Origin: Cellulomonas gelida
GTDB lineage: Bacteria > Actinomycetota > Actinomycetes > Actinomycetales > Cellulomonadaceae
NCBI RefSeq assembly: GCF_006538725.1
Contig: NZ_BJLQ01000006.1
Span: forward strand, 82,076 to 146,075
DNA length: 64,000 nt
Direction of reading: 5' to 3'
Part shown: in pieces, positions 54,157 through 62,647 of the stretch
Layout: each line of letters begins with the position of its first letter
Position numbering within the stretch: the first letter of the stretch is position 1
Made by a program: the position numbers and the translations under genes
The notes under the pieces: generated by a model
The model's database searches: none
What the model was told of the DNA's origin: nothing
What the model saw: only the letters and a program-made list of their open reading frames with translations

Positions 54157-56183
54157 CGACCACGTCCCCGCCCCCGGCCTCTGGGCCTCGGACCGAGACG
54201 GTCACGCGTCCGGCCGCGGGAGCGGCCGGGGAGCACGCACGCACGAGCGCTGACGCCGCCGCTGAGCACCGGACGCGCGGCGGCGACGGTCGGATCCGGG
54301 GGCTCGACGGGCTCCGCGCGATCGCCGTCCTCGCGGTGATCGCCTATCACCTGTGGCCCGAGGCGGTGCCGGGCGGCTTCCTCGGCGTGGACGTGTTCTT
54401 CGTGGTCAGCGGGTTCCTCATCACCACGCTGCTGCTGCGGCAGATGAGCCGTACCGGCCGGCTCGACATGCCGGACTTCTGGAAGCGACGTGCGCGTCGG
54501 CTCCTGCCTGCGCTGGTGTCGGTGCTGCTCGTCGGCACGGTCGCCGCGCGCCTGGTCGAGACCGACCTGCTCGTGGGGATCGGCAGGCAGTGGCTCGGCG
54601 CGCTGACGTTCTCGACGAACTGGCTCGAGATCGCCGCAGGCACGAGCTACTTCGACGCGACCGCGCCCGAGCTGTTCCAGCCCTTCTGGTCGCTCGCGAT
54701 CGAGGAGCAGTTCTACCTGCTCTGGCCGCTCGTGCTCCTGGGGCTCGTGCTGGTCGCCGCCGGGCTGCGGCTGCGCTCCGGGGCGCGGGCGATGGCGTTC
54801 GTCGTCGCGGCAGGGGCGGTCGCCAGCGCGATCGCCATGGCGGCGGCGTACACGCCCGGTGACGACCCGACGAACGTCTACTACGGCACCGGCACCCACC
54901 TGTTCGGGCTGCTGATGGGTGCGGCGGTCGCGATCGCGGCGAGCGGGCACCTGCGGCTCCTGCCCGACACCGCCTGGGCGCGGACGCTGCCGTACGCCGC
55001 GCTCGTCGTGCTGGTGGGGCTCGGGGCCACGATGGCCGCCGACGACGTCTGGACCTACCGCGGCGGCATCGTGGTGGGCTCCCTCGCGGCGCTCGCGCTC
55101 GTCGTCGCGTGCGCGCAGGAGCGGCCCGCGGGGCTCATCCGCGCGCTCGAGCTGCGGCCCGCGGAGTGGGTGGGGGAGCGCTCGTACGGGCTGTACCTGT
55201 GGCACTGGCCCGTGATCCTCGTGGTCAGCGCCGCGCTGGGCGACGCACCCGGCTCCCCGTTGTGGTGGCGCACCCCGCTGATCGCCCTCCCGGTCACATT
55301 CGTGCTGGCCGCGCTCAGCCACCGGTTCGTCGAGACGCCCGTGCGGCGCGACGGGTTCCGTGCCGTGTCGCGGCAGGTTCTCGCCGCCCTCCGAGGTCCT
55401 CGTCCTGTGGCACGCGTGGCTGCGGTCGCTGCGGCGGTGCTCGTCGTCGGTGCGACTGTGTCGGTCGCGACCGCGCCGACGACCTCGTCCACGCAGCGCG
55501 CGATCGAGGCCGCGCTGCAGGAGATCGCCGACCGCGAGGCGCGTGGCGCGGACGACCAGGACCGCGACACCTCGAAGGGCAAGCCCACGGCCGGTGCGAC
55601 GCAGGCCCCGACCGCCGGTCCCACCGGGACGCCGAGCAAGGAGCCGACCACCGAGCCGACGGGCACCGCCACGCCGCCGGGCTCCGCGGTGATCGACGGG
55701 GCCGACGTGATCGGCTTCGGCGACTCGGTGCTCTCGGCCGCGGCCCCGACGCTGTACGACGTGTTCCCGAAGATCGCCATCGACGCCAAGCCGATCCGCA
55801 AGTGGGTCGACGTGCCCGCGCTGGTCGGCGCGGCGGCCGAGGCCGGGAAGCTGCGGCCGATCGTCCTGCTCGACTTCGGGACGAACGGCGGGTTCAAGTT
55901 CGACGGCTCGATCGAGGCGCTCGACGAGACGCTCGACATCATCGGCCCGGACCGGCAGGTGATCATCTACACCGTCGTCGGCATCAGCTACTGGGTCGAG
56001 GACGCCAACGCCGCGCTCGTCGAGCGGGTCAAGGACCGGCCCAACGTGCACGTCGTCGACTGGCACCGCTACATCAGCAAGCACTCCGGCCTGCTGCACG
56101 CCGACCGCACCCACCCGAACATGAAGGGCGTGGTCGCCTACGCCGACCTGCTGCGCGAGGAGCTGACGACGCTCGCGTCGTGA
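54153..56183 (+). CDS. OafA/YrhL-like acyltransferase with C-terminal SGNH domain
   Basis: The 676-residue protein joins a ten-helix acyltransferase-3 domain (GGDGRIRGLDGLRAIAVLAV, GGFLGVDVFFVVSGFLITTL, FWKRRARRLLPAL, then FWSLAIEEQFYLLWPLVLL) to a periplasmic SGNH hydrolase-like domain (GFGDSVLSAAAP with Ser in GDS, and ADRTHPNMKG as the Asp-His pair) after a Thr/Pro linker. Such proteins O-acetylate peptidoglycan or wall polymers. GTG 54153 has GAGGAG at good spacing; GTG 54147 is an alternative. Expression may be linked to the overlapping leader ORF. Confidence 0.92.
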   Translation: MTTTSPPPASGPRTETVTRPAAGAAGEHARTSADAAAEHRTRGGDGRIRGLDGLRAIAVLAVIAYHLWPEAVPGGFLGVDVFFVVSGFLITTLLLRQMSRTGRLDMPDFWKRRARRLLPALVSVLLVGTVAARLVETDLLVGIGRQWLGALTFSTNWLEIAAGTSYFDATAPELFQPFWSLAIEEQFYLLWPLVLLGLVLVAAGLRLRSGARAMAFVVAAGAVASAIAMAAAYTPGDDPTNVYYGTGTHLFGLLMGAAVAIAASGHLRLLPDTAWARTLPYAALVVLVGLGATMAADDVWTYRGGIVVGSLAALALVVACAQERPAGLIRALELRPAEWVGERSYGLYLWHWPVILVVSAALGDAPGSPLWWRTPLIALPVTFVLAALSHRFVETPVRRDGFRAVSRQVLAALRGPRPVARVAAVAAAVLVVGATVSVATAPTTSSTQRAIEAALQEIADREARGADDQDRDTSKGKPTAGATQAPTAGPTGTPSKEPTTEPTGTATPPGSAVIDGADVIGFGDSVLSAAAPTLYDVFPKIAIDAKPIRKWVDVPALVGAAAEAGKLRPIVLLDFGTNGGFKFDGSIEALDETLDIIGPDRQVIIYTVVGISYWVEDANAALVERVKDRPNVHVVDWHRYISKHSGLLHADRTHPNMKGVVAYADLLREELTTLAS

Positions 56184-56186
56184 CGC

Positions 56187-56708
56187 TCAGGCGGCGCGTG
56201 CCCAGGCGACACCGACGGCGTCACGCACGGCGTCGTCGGACAGCCCGAGCGAGCTGAGCGTGGCGCGTGCCGCGGACTCCGGCGCGCGGACCGCGGCGAG
56301 CAGCAGGTGCCCGGTGTCGATGCGTCGCCGCTCGGTGCGGATCGCCTCGCGCAGGGCGAGCTCGAGGAGCTTCTTGGCGTCGGGGGTGAGTGCGCGCGGA
56401 GCCGTGCGGTGCGCGGCGTCGAGCGCGCCCTCGCCGAAGGTCGCCTCGACCTGGGCACGGACCGCGCCGAGGTCGACGCCGATGGAGGCCAGGGCGTCGT
56501 CGTCGAGCCCGTGGCGGGCGCGGACGGCCTGGGCGAGGGCGTCCGCGCCGATCCCCAGACCTGTCAGCGCCTGCTGCGCGACGCCGTCGACGCGTACTGC
56601 GGCCAGCAGCACGTGCTCGGACCCGATGCGCTCGGCACCCAGCGCGCCGGCCTCGTCGCGCGCCCGGGTGACGGCGTCGCGGGCATCCTGCGTGAAGCGT
56701 TCGAACAT
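56187..56708 (-). CDS. Stand-alone Clp N-terminal (R) domain protein
   Basis: The 173-residue protein is two Clp_N repeats: MFERFTQDARDAVTRARDEA with IGSEHVLLAAVRVDGVAQQA, and LTPDAKKLLELALREAIRTE with IDTGHLLLAAVRAPESAARA. ClpA/ClpC N-domains bind substrates and adaptors. There is no AAA+ module, so it may act as an adaptor, decoy or sensor. It is coupled to an HTH gene (ATGA) and shares its autoregulated promoter. Confidence 0.9.
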   Translation of the reverse strand: MFERFTQDARDAVTRARDEAGALGAERIGSEHVLLAAVRVDGVAQQALTGLGIGADALAQAVRARHGLDDDALASIGVDLGAVRAQVEATFGEGALDAAHRTAPRALTPDAKKLLELALREAIRTERRRIDTGHLLLAAVRAPESAARATLSSLGLSDDAVRDAVGVAWARAA

Positions 56709-56935
56709 CAGGGCACCACCCTTCCCGTGGTCTTCCCGTACTTCTTGTGGACCGCCTGCCGGGTGACACCCAGGCAGTCGGCGATCTGCTGCCAGGACCA
56801 GCCCTGGCGCCGCGCGCGCTCGACCTGGAGTGCTTCGAGGCGGTCGGCGAGCGTCCGCAGCGAACGCACGGCGCGCAGACCCTCGGCCGGTTCGGCCGCG
56901 CCGGCGGCGGTGAGGAGCGTGTCCGTGCCCGTCAT
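56708..56935 (-). CDS. Small HTH regulator of the Clp-N operon
   Basis: The 75-residue protein has a single HTH, ERARRQGWSWQQIADCLGVT then RQAVHKKYG, much like sigma region 4 or AsnC-type helices. The N-terminus is variable. ATG 56935 is chosen because TAGATT lies seven bases upstream, and not a TTG at 56944. It presumably binds the palindromes at 56937-56986 and represses its own operon with the Clp-N protein as effector. Confidence 0.82.
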   Translation of the reverse strand: MTGTDTLLTAAGAAEPAEGLRAVRSLRTLADRLEALQVERARRQGWSWQQIADCLGVTRQAVHKKYGKTTGRVVP

Positions 56936-56936
56936 G

Positions 56937-56958
56937 CGTGTCAATCTAGATTGACACG
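56937..56958. promoter_or_regulatory. Perfect 22-bp palindromic operator 1
   Basis: A 22-bp perfect palindrome with core TGTCAATCTAGATTGACA covers the -10 of the HTH/Clp-N operon. Confidence 0.88.
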
Positions 56959-56972
56959 GCGGCGCGTGTCAA
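56943..56972 (-). promoter_or_regulatory. Promoter of the HTH/Clp-N operon
   Basis: On the minus strand TTGACA (56972-56967), 18 bases and TAGATT (56948-56943) form a consensus promoter. The -35 lies in operator 2 and the -10 in operator 1. Confidence 0.8.
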
Positions 56973-56986
56973 CCAGGGTTGACGAG
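56965..56986. promoter_or_regulatory. Palindromic operator 2
   Basis: GTCAACC-AG-GGTTGAC within 56965-56986 repeats the pattern of operator 1 at a 28-bp centre distance and covers the -35. Confidence 0.85.
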
Positions 56987-57030
56987 CGTTCGTGGTCGCG
57001 GTCTGTGCGGCGTCCCGACCCGCGCCGCCC

Positions 57031-57036
57031 TACCGT
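57031..57036 (+). promoter_or_regulatory. -10 hexamer of the ABC exporter gene
   Basis: TACCGT ends six bases before ATG 57043. Confidence 0.5.
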
Positions 57037-57042
57037 GGCGGC

Positions 57043-59145
57043 ATGAGCATGGGTGGTCCGGGGCACCGCGGCGGCGGCATGGGGCGCCCCCTCGACGAGT
57101 CGGCCCAGCGCCGGCTGAACGCGCAGGCGCCACCCGTGGCGAACCTCGGTCGGCGGGTCGTCGCCCTGTTCCGGCCGTACCTGCGGCGCATCGCCGTGAC
57201 CGGCGTGATCGTCGTGGCCTCGGCCGCGATCGCCGTGGTGCCGCCGCTCGTCGTCCAGCGGATCTTCGACGACGCGCTGTTCCCGCCCGACGGCGGCGGC
57301 CCGCACCTCGACCTCCTCGTCGGGCTCGTGGTGCTCATGGTCGCGCTGTTCCTGGTGGCCGCGGGCCTCGGGGTGATCCAGACGTGGCTGACCTCGACCG
57401 TCGGCAACCGTGTCACCGGCGACCTGCGCGTCCGGCTCTTCGAGCACCTGCAGGCCATGGAGCTCGGCTTCTTCACCCGCACCAAGACCGGAGTGATCCA
57501 GTCACGGCTGCAGAACGACGTGGGCGGCGTGGCGGGCGTGCTCACCAACACCGTCACGACGATCCTCGGCAACGCCGTCACCGTGGTCGCCTCGCTCGTC
57601 GCGATGCTGCTCATCGACTGGCGCCTGACGCTCGTGGCCGTCGTGCTCATGCCGGGGCTGGTCGCCGTGCAGCGGCGCGTCGGGCAGGCGCGCGCGCGGA
57701 TCGCCGCCCAGACGCAGGAGTCGCTGTCCGAGCTCACGTCCATCACCCAGGAGACGCTCAGCGTGAGCGGCGTGCTGCTCTCGAAGTCGTTCAACCGGCA
57801 GGGCGCGGAGTCGGCGCGGTACCGCGCCGAGAACGACAACCAGGTGCGGCTCCAGGTGCGGCGCGCGATGAGCGGGCAGGGCTTCTTCGCGGTCGTGCAG
57901 GTCCTCATGGCGAGCGTGCCCGCGGTCGTCTACCTCGTCTCCGGGTGGCTCATGCAACGGCCCGACGGCGGCACCATCACCGCGGGCACGGTCGTCGCGT
58001 TCACGACCGTGCAAGCGCGCCTGCTCGGTCCGCTCATCGGCCTCATGCGCGTCGCGCTCGACGTGCAGACCTCGCGCGCCCTGTTCGCGCGGATCTTCGA
58101 GTACCTCGACCTGCAGCCGGTGATCGAGGACGCGCCGGACGCGATCCCGGTCTCGCGCGCACCCGGGCCGCTCGGGCGCGTGGAGTTCCGCGACGTCGTG
58201 TTCCGCTACCCCGACTCCGCACCCGACGCGCGCCCCACGCTGCGTGGCATCAGCTTCACCGCCGAGCCCGGTCAGCACGTCGCGTTCGTCGGGCCGTCCG
58301 GTGCGGGCAAGACGACCGTGCTCTACCTCGCGCCGCGCCTGTACGAGGTGTCGGGTGGGCAGGTGCTGTTCGCCGGGGAGGACGTCCGGCGGCTCACGCA
58401 GGAGTCGGTGATCGACAACGTCGGGATCGTCTCGCAGGAGACGTACCTGTTCCACGCGACGATCCGCGAGAACCTCACGTACGCCAAGCCTGACGCGACC
58501 GACGACGAGATCGTCGAGGCGTGCCGCGCCGCGAACATCCACCACGTCATCAGCGGCTTCGCCGACGGGTACGACACCGTGGTGGGCGAGCGCGGGTACC
58601 GGCTGTCCGGCGGTGAGAAGCAGCGCATCGCCATCGCGCGGGTGCTGCTCAAGGACCCGGCCGTGCTGCTGCTGGACGAGGCGACCTCGGCTCTCGACAC
58701 GGTCTCCGAGCGCGTGGTCCAGGAGGCGCTCGACACCGCGGCCCGCGGTCGGACGACGCTCTCGATCGCGCACCGCCTGTCGACCGTGATCGCGGCGGAC
58801 ACGATCCACGTGGTCGAGGCCGGCCGGATCGTCGAGTCCGGCACGCACGCCGAGCTCGCCGCCGCGGGCGGGCTGTACGCCGAGCTCGCGGCCCAGCAGC
58901 TCGCGTCGTCGAGGATCCTCGAGGAAGAACGCGCCGAGCCGCCCGCCGACCACCCCGAGCGCCGCGCCGACCGTGCCCCCACGGACGGGCCGGCCGACTC
59001 CACGGCCCCCGCGGTCCTCGCGCCCGCCGAGGGTGCTCTCGTGGGTCCGTTCGCCGACGGGTTCGTCGCGGCACCGCCGCTCGTCGCCGGTTCCGCCGGG
59101 CCCGAGCCGCGACCCGACGGGTTCGGCCCCGACGAGACCCGCTGA
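57043..59145 (+). CDS. ABC exporter (MsbA/LmrA-like), homodimer type
   Basis: The 700-residue protein has six membrane helices and an ATPase with all motifs intact: Walker A GPSGAGKTT, Q-loop VSQETYLFHATIRENL, signature YRLSGGEKQRI, Walker B LLLDEATSALD and H-loop SIAHRLST. It can therefore work as a homodimer, unlike the pair at 37.6-41.2 kb. The last 80 residues are Ala/Pro/Asp-rich. Substrate unknown; relatives export lipids or drugs. It is divergent from the HTH/Clp-N operon. Confidence 0.92.
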   Translation: MSMGGPGHRGGGMGRPLDESAQRRLNAQAPPVANLGRRVVALFRPYLRRIAVTGVIVVASAAIAVVPPLVVQRIFDDALFPPDGGGPHLDLLVGLVVLMVALFLVAAGLGVIQTWLTSTVGNRVTGDLRVRLFEHLQAMELGFFTRTKTGVIQSRLQNDVGGVAGVLTNTVTTILGNAVTVVASLVAMLLIDWRLTLVAVVLMPGLVAVQRRVGQARARIAAQTQESLSELTSITQETLSVSGVLLSKSFNRQGAESARYRAENDNQVRLQVRRAMSGQGFFAVVQVLMASVPAVVYLVSGWLMQRPDGGTITAGTVVAFTTVQARLLGPLIGLMRVALDVQTSRALFARIFEYLDLQPVIEDAPDAIPVSRAPGPLGRVEFRDVVFRYPDSAPDARPTLRGISFTAEPGQHVAFVGPSGAGKTTVLYLAPRLYEVSGGQVLFAGEDVRRLTQESVIDNVGIVSQETYLFHATIRENLTYAKPDATDDEIVEACRAANIHHVISGFADGYDTVVGERGYRLSGGEKQRIAIARVLLKDPAVLLLDEATSALDTVSERVVQEALDTAARGRTTLSIAHRLSTVIAADTIHVVEAGRIVESGTHAELAAAGGLYAELAAQQLASSRILEEERAEPPADHPERRADRAPTDGPADSTAPAVLAPAEGALVGPFADGFVAAPPLVAGSAGPEPRPDGFGPDETR

Positions 59146-59241
59146 GGCACCGGCCTTCGCCCCGACGAGGCCGCACCCGCCCTCGCCCCGACGGGGCCGC
59201 GCACGGGTGCGTCCCCGACGAGACCAGGGGACGCTCGCGCG

Positions 59242-60048
59242 TCAGGCGGTGCCCACCGGCCAGCGCCCGTGCGGCAGAGCGGTCTGCGACCTGCTCGCGC
59301 CGGTCACGTTGACGAGCGCCAGGGCGGCGGCGCCCTGGGTCGCGACGAGCGCGCCGACCGCCGACATGACCATGCCCGTGTTCACGGCGGCCTCCTCGAC
59401 GATCAGCAGCAGCCCCGCCCACGACAGCACGACCGACCCGATCGCCGCGACGGTCGCGATCGTCGCGACGAGGAACTTGGTGAGGATCAGGCTCAGGGCG
59501 ACGTAGAACGCCAGGCCGGCGACTGCGCACGCGCCGAGGGAGGCCGTGACCGTGCCGGAGACCGCCTGGATCTGTGCCGCAGCCGGGGACTGGCCGGCGA
59601 CCGCGCCGCGGTACGTCGTCGCGGCCTCGCCGGTCCAGCGCAGCGGCGCCCGCAACGCGTTCGGGTGGACCGACGCGGCGACCCCCGACACGGGCGAGCC
59701 GACCCGCGTCATCCAGTCGTGCGCTCGGACGAAGAACAGCACGGGTGCGGCCGCGCCCTCGAGGAGCTCGCCGAGCCTGTCGAGCAGCTCGCGACCGAGC
59801 TCGAGCAGCCGGTCGGTGCACCATCGCAGGCCCGCGGCGAGCTGGTCGGGGAACCACCAGTGCGCGGTCGCGTCGTCGACGGCACCCGGCACCCGGGCGA
59901 GCTGCTCGGTCAGCGCGCGCATCCCGGACCGCAGCCCGTCGACGGTCGTCTCGTAGGTGGAGGGGTTGAACTGGACCGGCTGGGCCGGGCTCCCGTGCGG
60001 CGTGGTCGGGATGGGCATGGTCGGGAAGGGCATGGTCGGGAACGACAT
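59242..60048 (-). CDS. Membrane protein of the WXG100/YbaB-like cassette
   Basis: The 268-residue protein has an N-terminal Met-Pro repeat (FPTMPFPTMPIPTTP), a helical region like WXG100 proteins (YETTVDGLRSGMRALTEQLA with Trp-Trp in AHWWFPDQL), and a C-terminal pair of hydrophobic segments (AVAGLAFYVALSLILTKFLV, then SVVLSWAGLLLIVEEAAVN). GAGGAG precedes ATG 60048. It is the last gene of a three-gene set and may be a membrane-bound partner or toxin-like effector of type VII secretion; I cannot name a family. The gap 59146-59241 has a repeated CCCCGACGAG-like motif but no gene. Confidence 0.65.
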   Translation of the reverse strand: MSFPTMPFPTMPIPTTPHGSPAQPVQFNPSTYETTVDGLRSGMRALTEQLARVPGAVDDATAHWWFPDQLAAGLRWCTDRLLELGRELLDRLGELLEGAAAPVLFFVRAHDWMTRVGSPVSGVAASVHPNALRAPLRWTGEAATTYRGAVAGQSPAAAQIQAVSGTVTASLGACAVAGLAFYVALSLILTKFLVATIATVAAIGSVVLSWAGLLLIVEEAAVNTGMVMSAVGALVATQGAAALALVNVTGASRSQTALPHGRWPVGTA

Positions 60049-60081
60049 CGCAGGCTCCTCGGTCGGTGGGCGGACGGGTGC

Positions 60082-60387
60082 TCAGTAGGCGCCGCCGACG
60101 TGCGAGGACACCTCCTCGTCGCGTCGCTCGTACGCGGTGGCGTTGGCGCGCAGCGCCGCGGCGATCTCGGTCATCTCCGCGCTGCCCTCGCGGCAGCGCG
60201 AGGCGACGTGCTCGACGGCGTCGCTGTAGGCGTCCCGCATCACCACGAACACCCCGGCCTGCAACGCGCTCAGCTGCATCGACTCGACCGTGGCGGCGAC
60301 CGCTGCCAGGACCTCGCCCTGCTCGTCCCAGGTCCCCGCCTCGTGCCGCAGCGCCTGCAGGACGACGTCGACCTCGGCGTCGCTCAC
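60082..60387 (-). CDS. WXG100/ESAT-6-like protein
   Basis: The 101-residue product fits the WXG100 size and helical hairpin: DVVLQALRHEAGTWDEQGEV, then LAAVAATVESMQLSALQAGV and AAALRANATAYERRDEEVSS. The central Trp-Asp-Glu-Gln-Gly replaces strict Trp-X-Gly. Its GTG start overlaps the upstream gene stop. It is probably a secreted substrate or partner of a type VII system encoded elsewhere. Confidence 0.7.
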   Translation of the reverse strand: MSDAEVDVVLQALRHEAGTWDEQGEVLAAVAATVESMQLSALQAGVFVVMRDAYSDAVEHVASRCREGSAEMTEIAAALRANATAYERRDEEVSSHVGGAY

Positions 60388-61172
60388 GAGCGCTCGCGCG
60401 AGGCCGCGACCCGTCCGACGCCGCTCGGGCTGAGCGGGTCGGCCGTCATCGAGCGCAGATGCGTCAGCACCTCGGCGAGCAGCTCGTCGGGCACGGCGGG
60501 TGCCTCCTGGTCCACGCGCCGCGCGAGGTCCTGGCCGGCGTCCTGGACGGCGTCGGTCAGGAGCGCGGACAGCGCGCTCGCGCTCGCCTTCGCAACCCGG
60601 TGACCGCTCAGGCCGACGTCGACGATCCCGCCGCGCCCGACGCGCACCTCGACCTCGCCGTCGAGCGCGCGCCCCAGCCCGAGCGTGGCCCCGGCGTCGG
60701 ACGCCGTCTGGTGCGAGACCGCGGCGAGGGACGTGATCGCGATCTCCGCGAGCTCGTCGAGCGGACGCGGGTCGCTCGCGTGCGCCACGGGCTGCGGGGG
60801 AGGAGTCGCCGACGGCCGCGCCTCGGCCCAGCGCGCGCGCCGCGCCGCGGCCTGGTCGGCGAGCGCCGCGCGTGCCTGCTCGTCGAGCGCGAGGGCCGCC
60901 GCCCGTCCGGCGTCGACGACCGCCCGCGCCAGCGCCTCCGGTGTGCACCGCGTGTCCCACCCCGCGCCGACGAGCACGCGCGTCGGCGTGCCGTTGCCGT
61001 CGAGGCTGACCGCAGCGAGACGCTCGGCGTCCCACACGGTCGTCTCCTGCGGCAGCTCCGCGCGCACCCGGTGCACCGTCGCACCCAGGTCGTACGCCTG
61101 CTGACCGCCCTGCCGCCACTCGCCGCCTGCGCCGCCCGTGCCTACGGGTGTCGCGCCGTCCTGGTCGGACAT
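60384..61172 (-). CDS. YbaB/EbfC-like protein with duplicated module (EspL-like)
   Basis: The 262-residue protein has a YbaB-like beta-helix stretch near residues 50-95 (LAAVSLDGNGTPTRVLVGAG, then ALARAVVDAGRAAALALDEQ) and a second similar one near 175-225 (EVEVRVGRGGIVDVGLSGHR, then SALSALLTDAVQDAGQDLAR). EspL of ESX-1 is a YbaB-family chaperone-like protein, and YbaB proteins are common beside WXG100 genes. ATG 61172 has GGGAGG upstream. It leads the three-gene set. Confidence 0.68.
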   Translation of the reverse strand: MSDQDGATPVGTGGAGGEWRQGGQQAYDLGATVHRVRAELPQETTVWDAERLAAVSLDGNGTPTRVLVGAGWDTRCTPEALARAVVDAGRAAALALDEQARAALADQAAARRARWAEARPSATPPPQPVAHASDPRPLDELAEIAITSLAAVSHQTASDAGATLGLGRALDGEVEVRVGRGGIVDVGLSGHRVAKASASALSALLTDAVQDAGQDLARRVDQEAPAVPDELLAEVLTHLRSMTADPLSPSGVGRVAASRERS

Positions 61173-61320
61173 CTGTGGCCTCCCTGCTCCGTCGTCGTGC
61201 GCCCCTGCGCTTGCCTCGCGGTTGTCCCGCGAACGTCCGAACCGGACACTAGAGCCCAATCCGGACGTCCCGCAGGTCTTCTCACGGACTTGTGGACGTC
61301 GAGGGGTCACCAGGCCGGGT

Positions 61321-61364
61321 CTCTCGATGTGAAGAGATCCACATCTCTCGATGTGAAGAGATCT
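61321..61364. repeat. Two 20-bp direct repeats with internal dyad upstream of sucC
   Basis: TCTCTCGATGTGAAGAGATC occurs at 61321-61340 and again, identically, at 61345-61364. Each copy has inverted arms TCTCT and AGAGA. They overlap the -35 zone of the probable sucC promoter (TAGCAT at 61378-61383), so they look like tandem operators. Confidence 0.8.
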
Positions 61365-61377
61365 CGGGCGGACGGCT

Positions 61378-61383
61378 AGCATC
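61378..61383 (+). promoter_or_regulatory. Probable -10 of sucCD
   Basis: TAGCAT lies 14 bases after the second repeat; the leader to GTG 61449 would be about 58 bases. Confidence 0.5.
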
Positions 61384-61448
61384 GATCCGGAGCACACGGC
61401 CGCACCGGGGCCGCCGCAGCGCGGCCGACGAGAGGAACTGGGACCACA

Positions 61449-62624
61449 GTGGACCTGTTCGAGTACCAGGCACGGGACATCTTCGAGAAGCACGGCGTAC
61501 CGGTGCTGGGCGGCATCGTCGCCACCACCCCGGACGAGGCGCGCGCCGCGGCGCAGACGCTGCTCGACGGCGCTCCGGGCGTCGTCGTCGTGAAGGCGCA
61601 GGTCAAGACCGGTGGTCGCGGCAAGGCGGGCGGCGTCAAGCTCGCGCGTTCGGCCGACGAGGCCGCCGAGCAGGCGGGCCAGATCCTCGGCATGGACATC
61701 AAGGGGCACACCGTGCACCGCGTGATGATCGCCGCGGGCGCGAAGATCGCGAGCGAGTTCTACTTCTCCCTCCTGCTGGACCGTGCCGAGCGCCGCTACC
61801 TCGCGATGTGCTCGGTCGAGGGCGGCATGGAGATCGAGCAGCTCGCCGTGGAGCGTCCCGAGGCGCTCGCCAAGGTCGCCGTCGACCCGCGCGTGGGCAT
61901 CGACCAGGCGAAGGCCGACGAGATCGTCGCCGCGGCCGGGTTCGACGCCGCGATCGCCGGCAAGGTGGCTGACGTCCTGCAGAAGCTGTGGGTCGTGTAC
62001 CGCGACGAGGACGCGACGCTCGTCGAGGTCAACCCGCTGGTGCTGACCGAGGACGGCGAGGTCGTCGCGCTCGACGGCAAGGTCACGCTCGACGCCAACG
62101 CGGACTTCCGGCACGCCGACCACCTCGAGCTCGAGGACGCGGCCGCGGCCGACCCGCTCGAGGCGCGCGCCAAGGAGAAGGACCTCAACTACGTCAAGCT
62201 CGACGGCGAGGTCGGCATCATCGGCAACGGTGCCGGGCTCGTCATGAGCACGCTCGACGTGGTCGCCTACGCGGGCGAGAAGCACGGCGGCGTCAAGCCG
62301 GCCAACTTCCTCGACATCGGCGGCGGCGCCTCGGCCGAGGTCATGGCCGCGGGTCTGGACATCATCCTGACCGACCCGCAGGTCAAGTCGGTGTTCGTCA
62401 ACGTCTTCGGCGGCATCACGGCGTGCGACGCGGTCGCCAACGGCATCGTCGCTGCGCTCGAGATCCTCGGCGACGAGGCGAGCAAGCCCCTCGTCGTGCG
62501 GCTCGACGGCAACAACGTCCTCGAGGGCCGCCAGATCCTTGCGGCCGCCAACCACCCGCTGGTCACGCTCGCCGACACGATGGACGGCGGAGCGGACAAG
62601 GCCGCCGAGCTCGCGAACGCCTGA
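61449..62624 (+). CDS. sucC: Succinyl-CoA synthetase beta subunit
   Basis: The 391-residue ATP-grasp subunit binds the nucleotide and succinate. It shows [59 protein letters not shown] and [20 protein letters not shown] 61449 follows GGGA. With sucD it makes ATP (or GTP) from succinyl-CoA in the TCA cycle. It is regulated probably through the repeats at 61321-61364. Confidence 0.97.
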   Translation: MDLFEYQARDIFEKHGVPVLGGIVATTPDEARAAAQTLLDGAPGVVVVKAQVKTGGRGKAGGVKLARSADEAAEQAGQILGMDIKGHTVHRVMIAAGAKIASEFYFSLLLDRAERRYLAMCSVEGGMEIEQLAVERPEALAKVAVDPRVGIDQAKADEIVAAAGFDAAIAGKVADVLQKLWVVYRDEDATLVEVNPLVLTEDGEVVALDGKVTLDANADFRHADHLELEDAAAADPLEARAKEKDLNYVKLDGEVGIIGNGAGLVMSTLDVVAYAGEKHGGVKPANFLDIGGGASAEVMAAGLDIILTDPQVKSVFVNVFGGITACDAVANGIVAALEILGDEASKPLVVRLDGNNVLEGRQILAAANHPLVTLADTMDGGADKAAELANA

Positions 62625-62647
62625 GACGACGAGAGAGAACAACTGAC

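Noticed and set aside
59146..59241. Repeated CCCCGACGAG motif after the ABC exporter gene
   Set aside because: It continues a codon pattern from the gene end and is imperfect; no hairpin or site could be supported.
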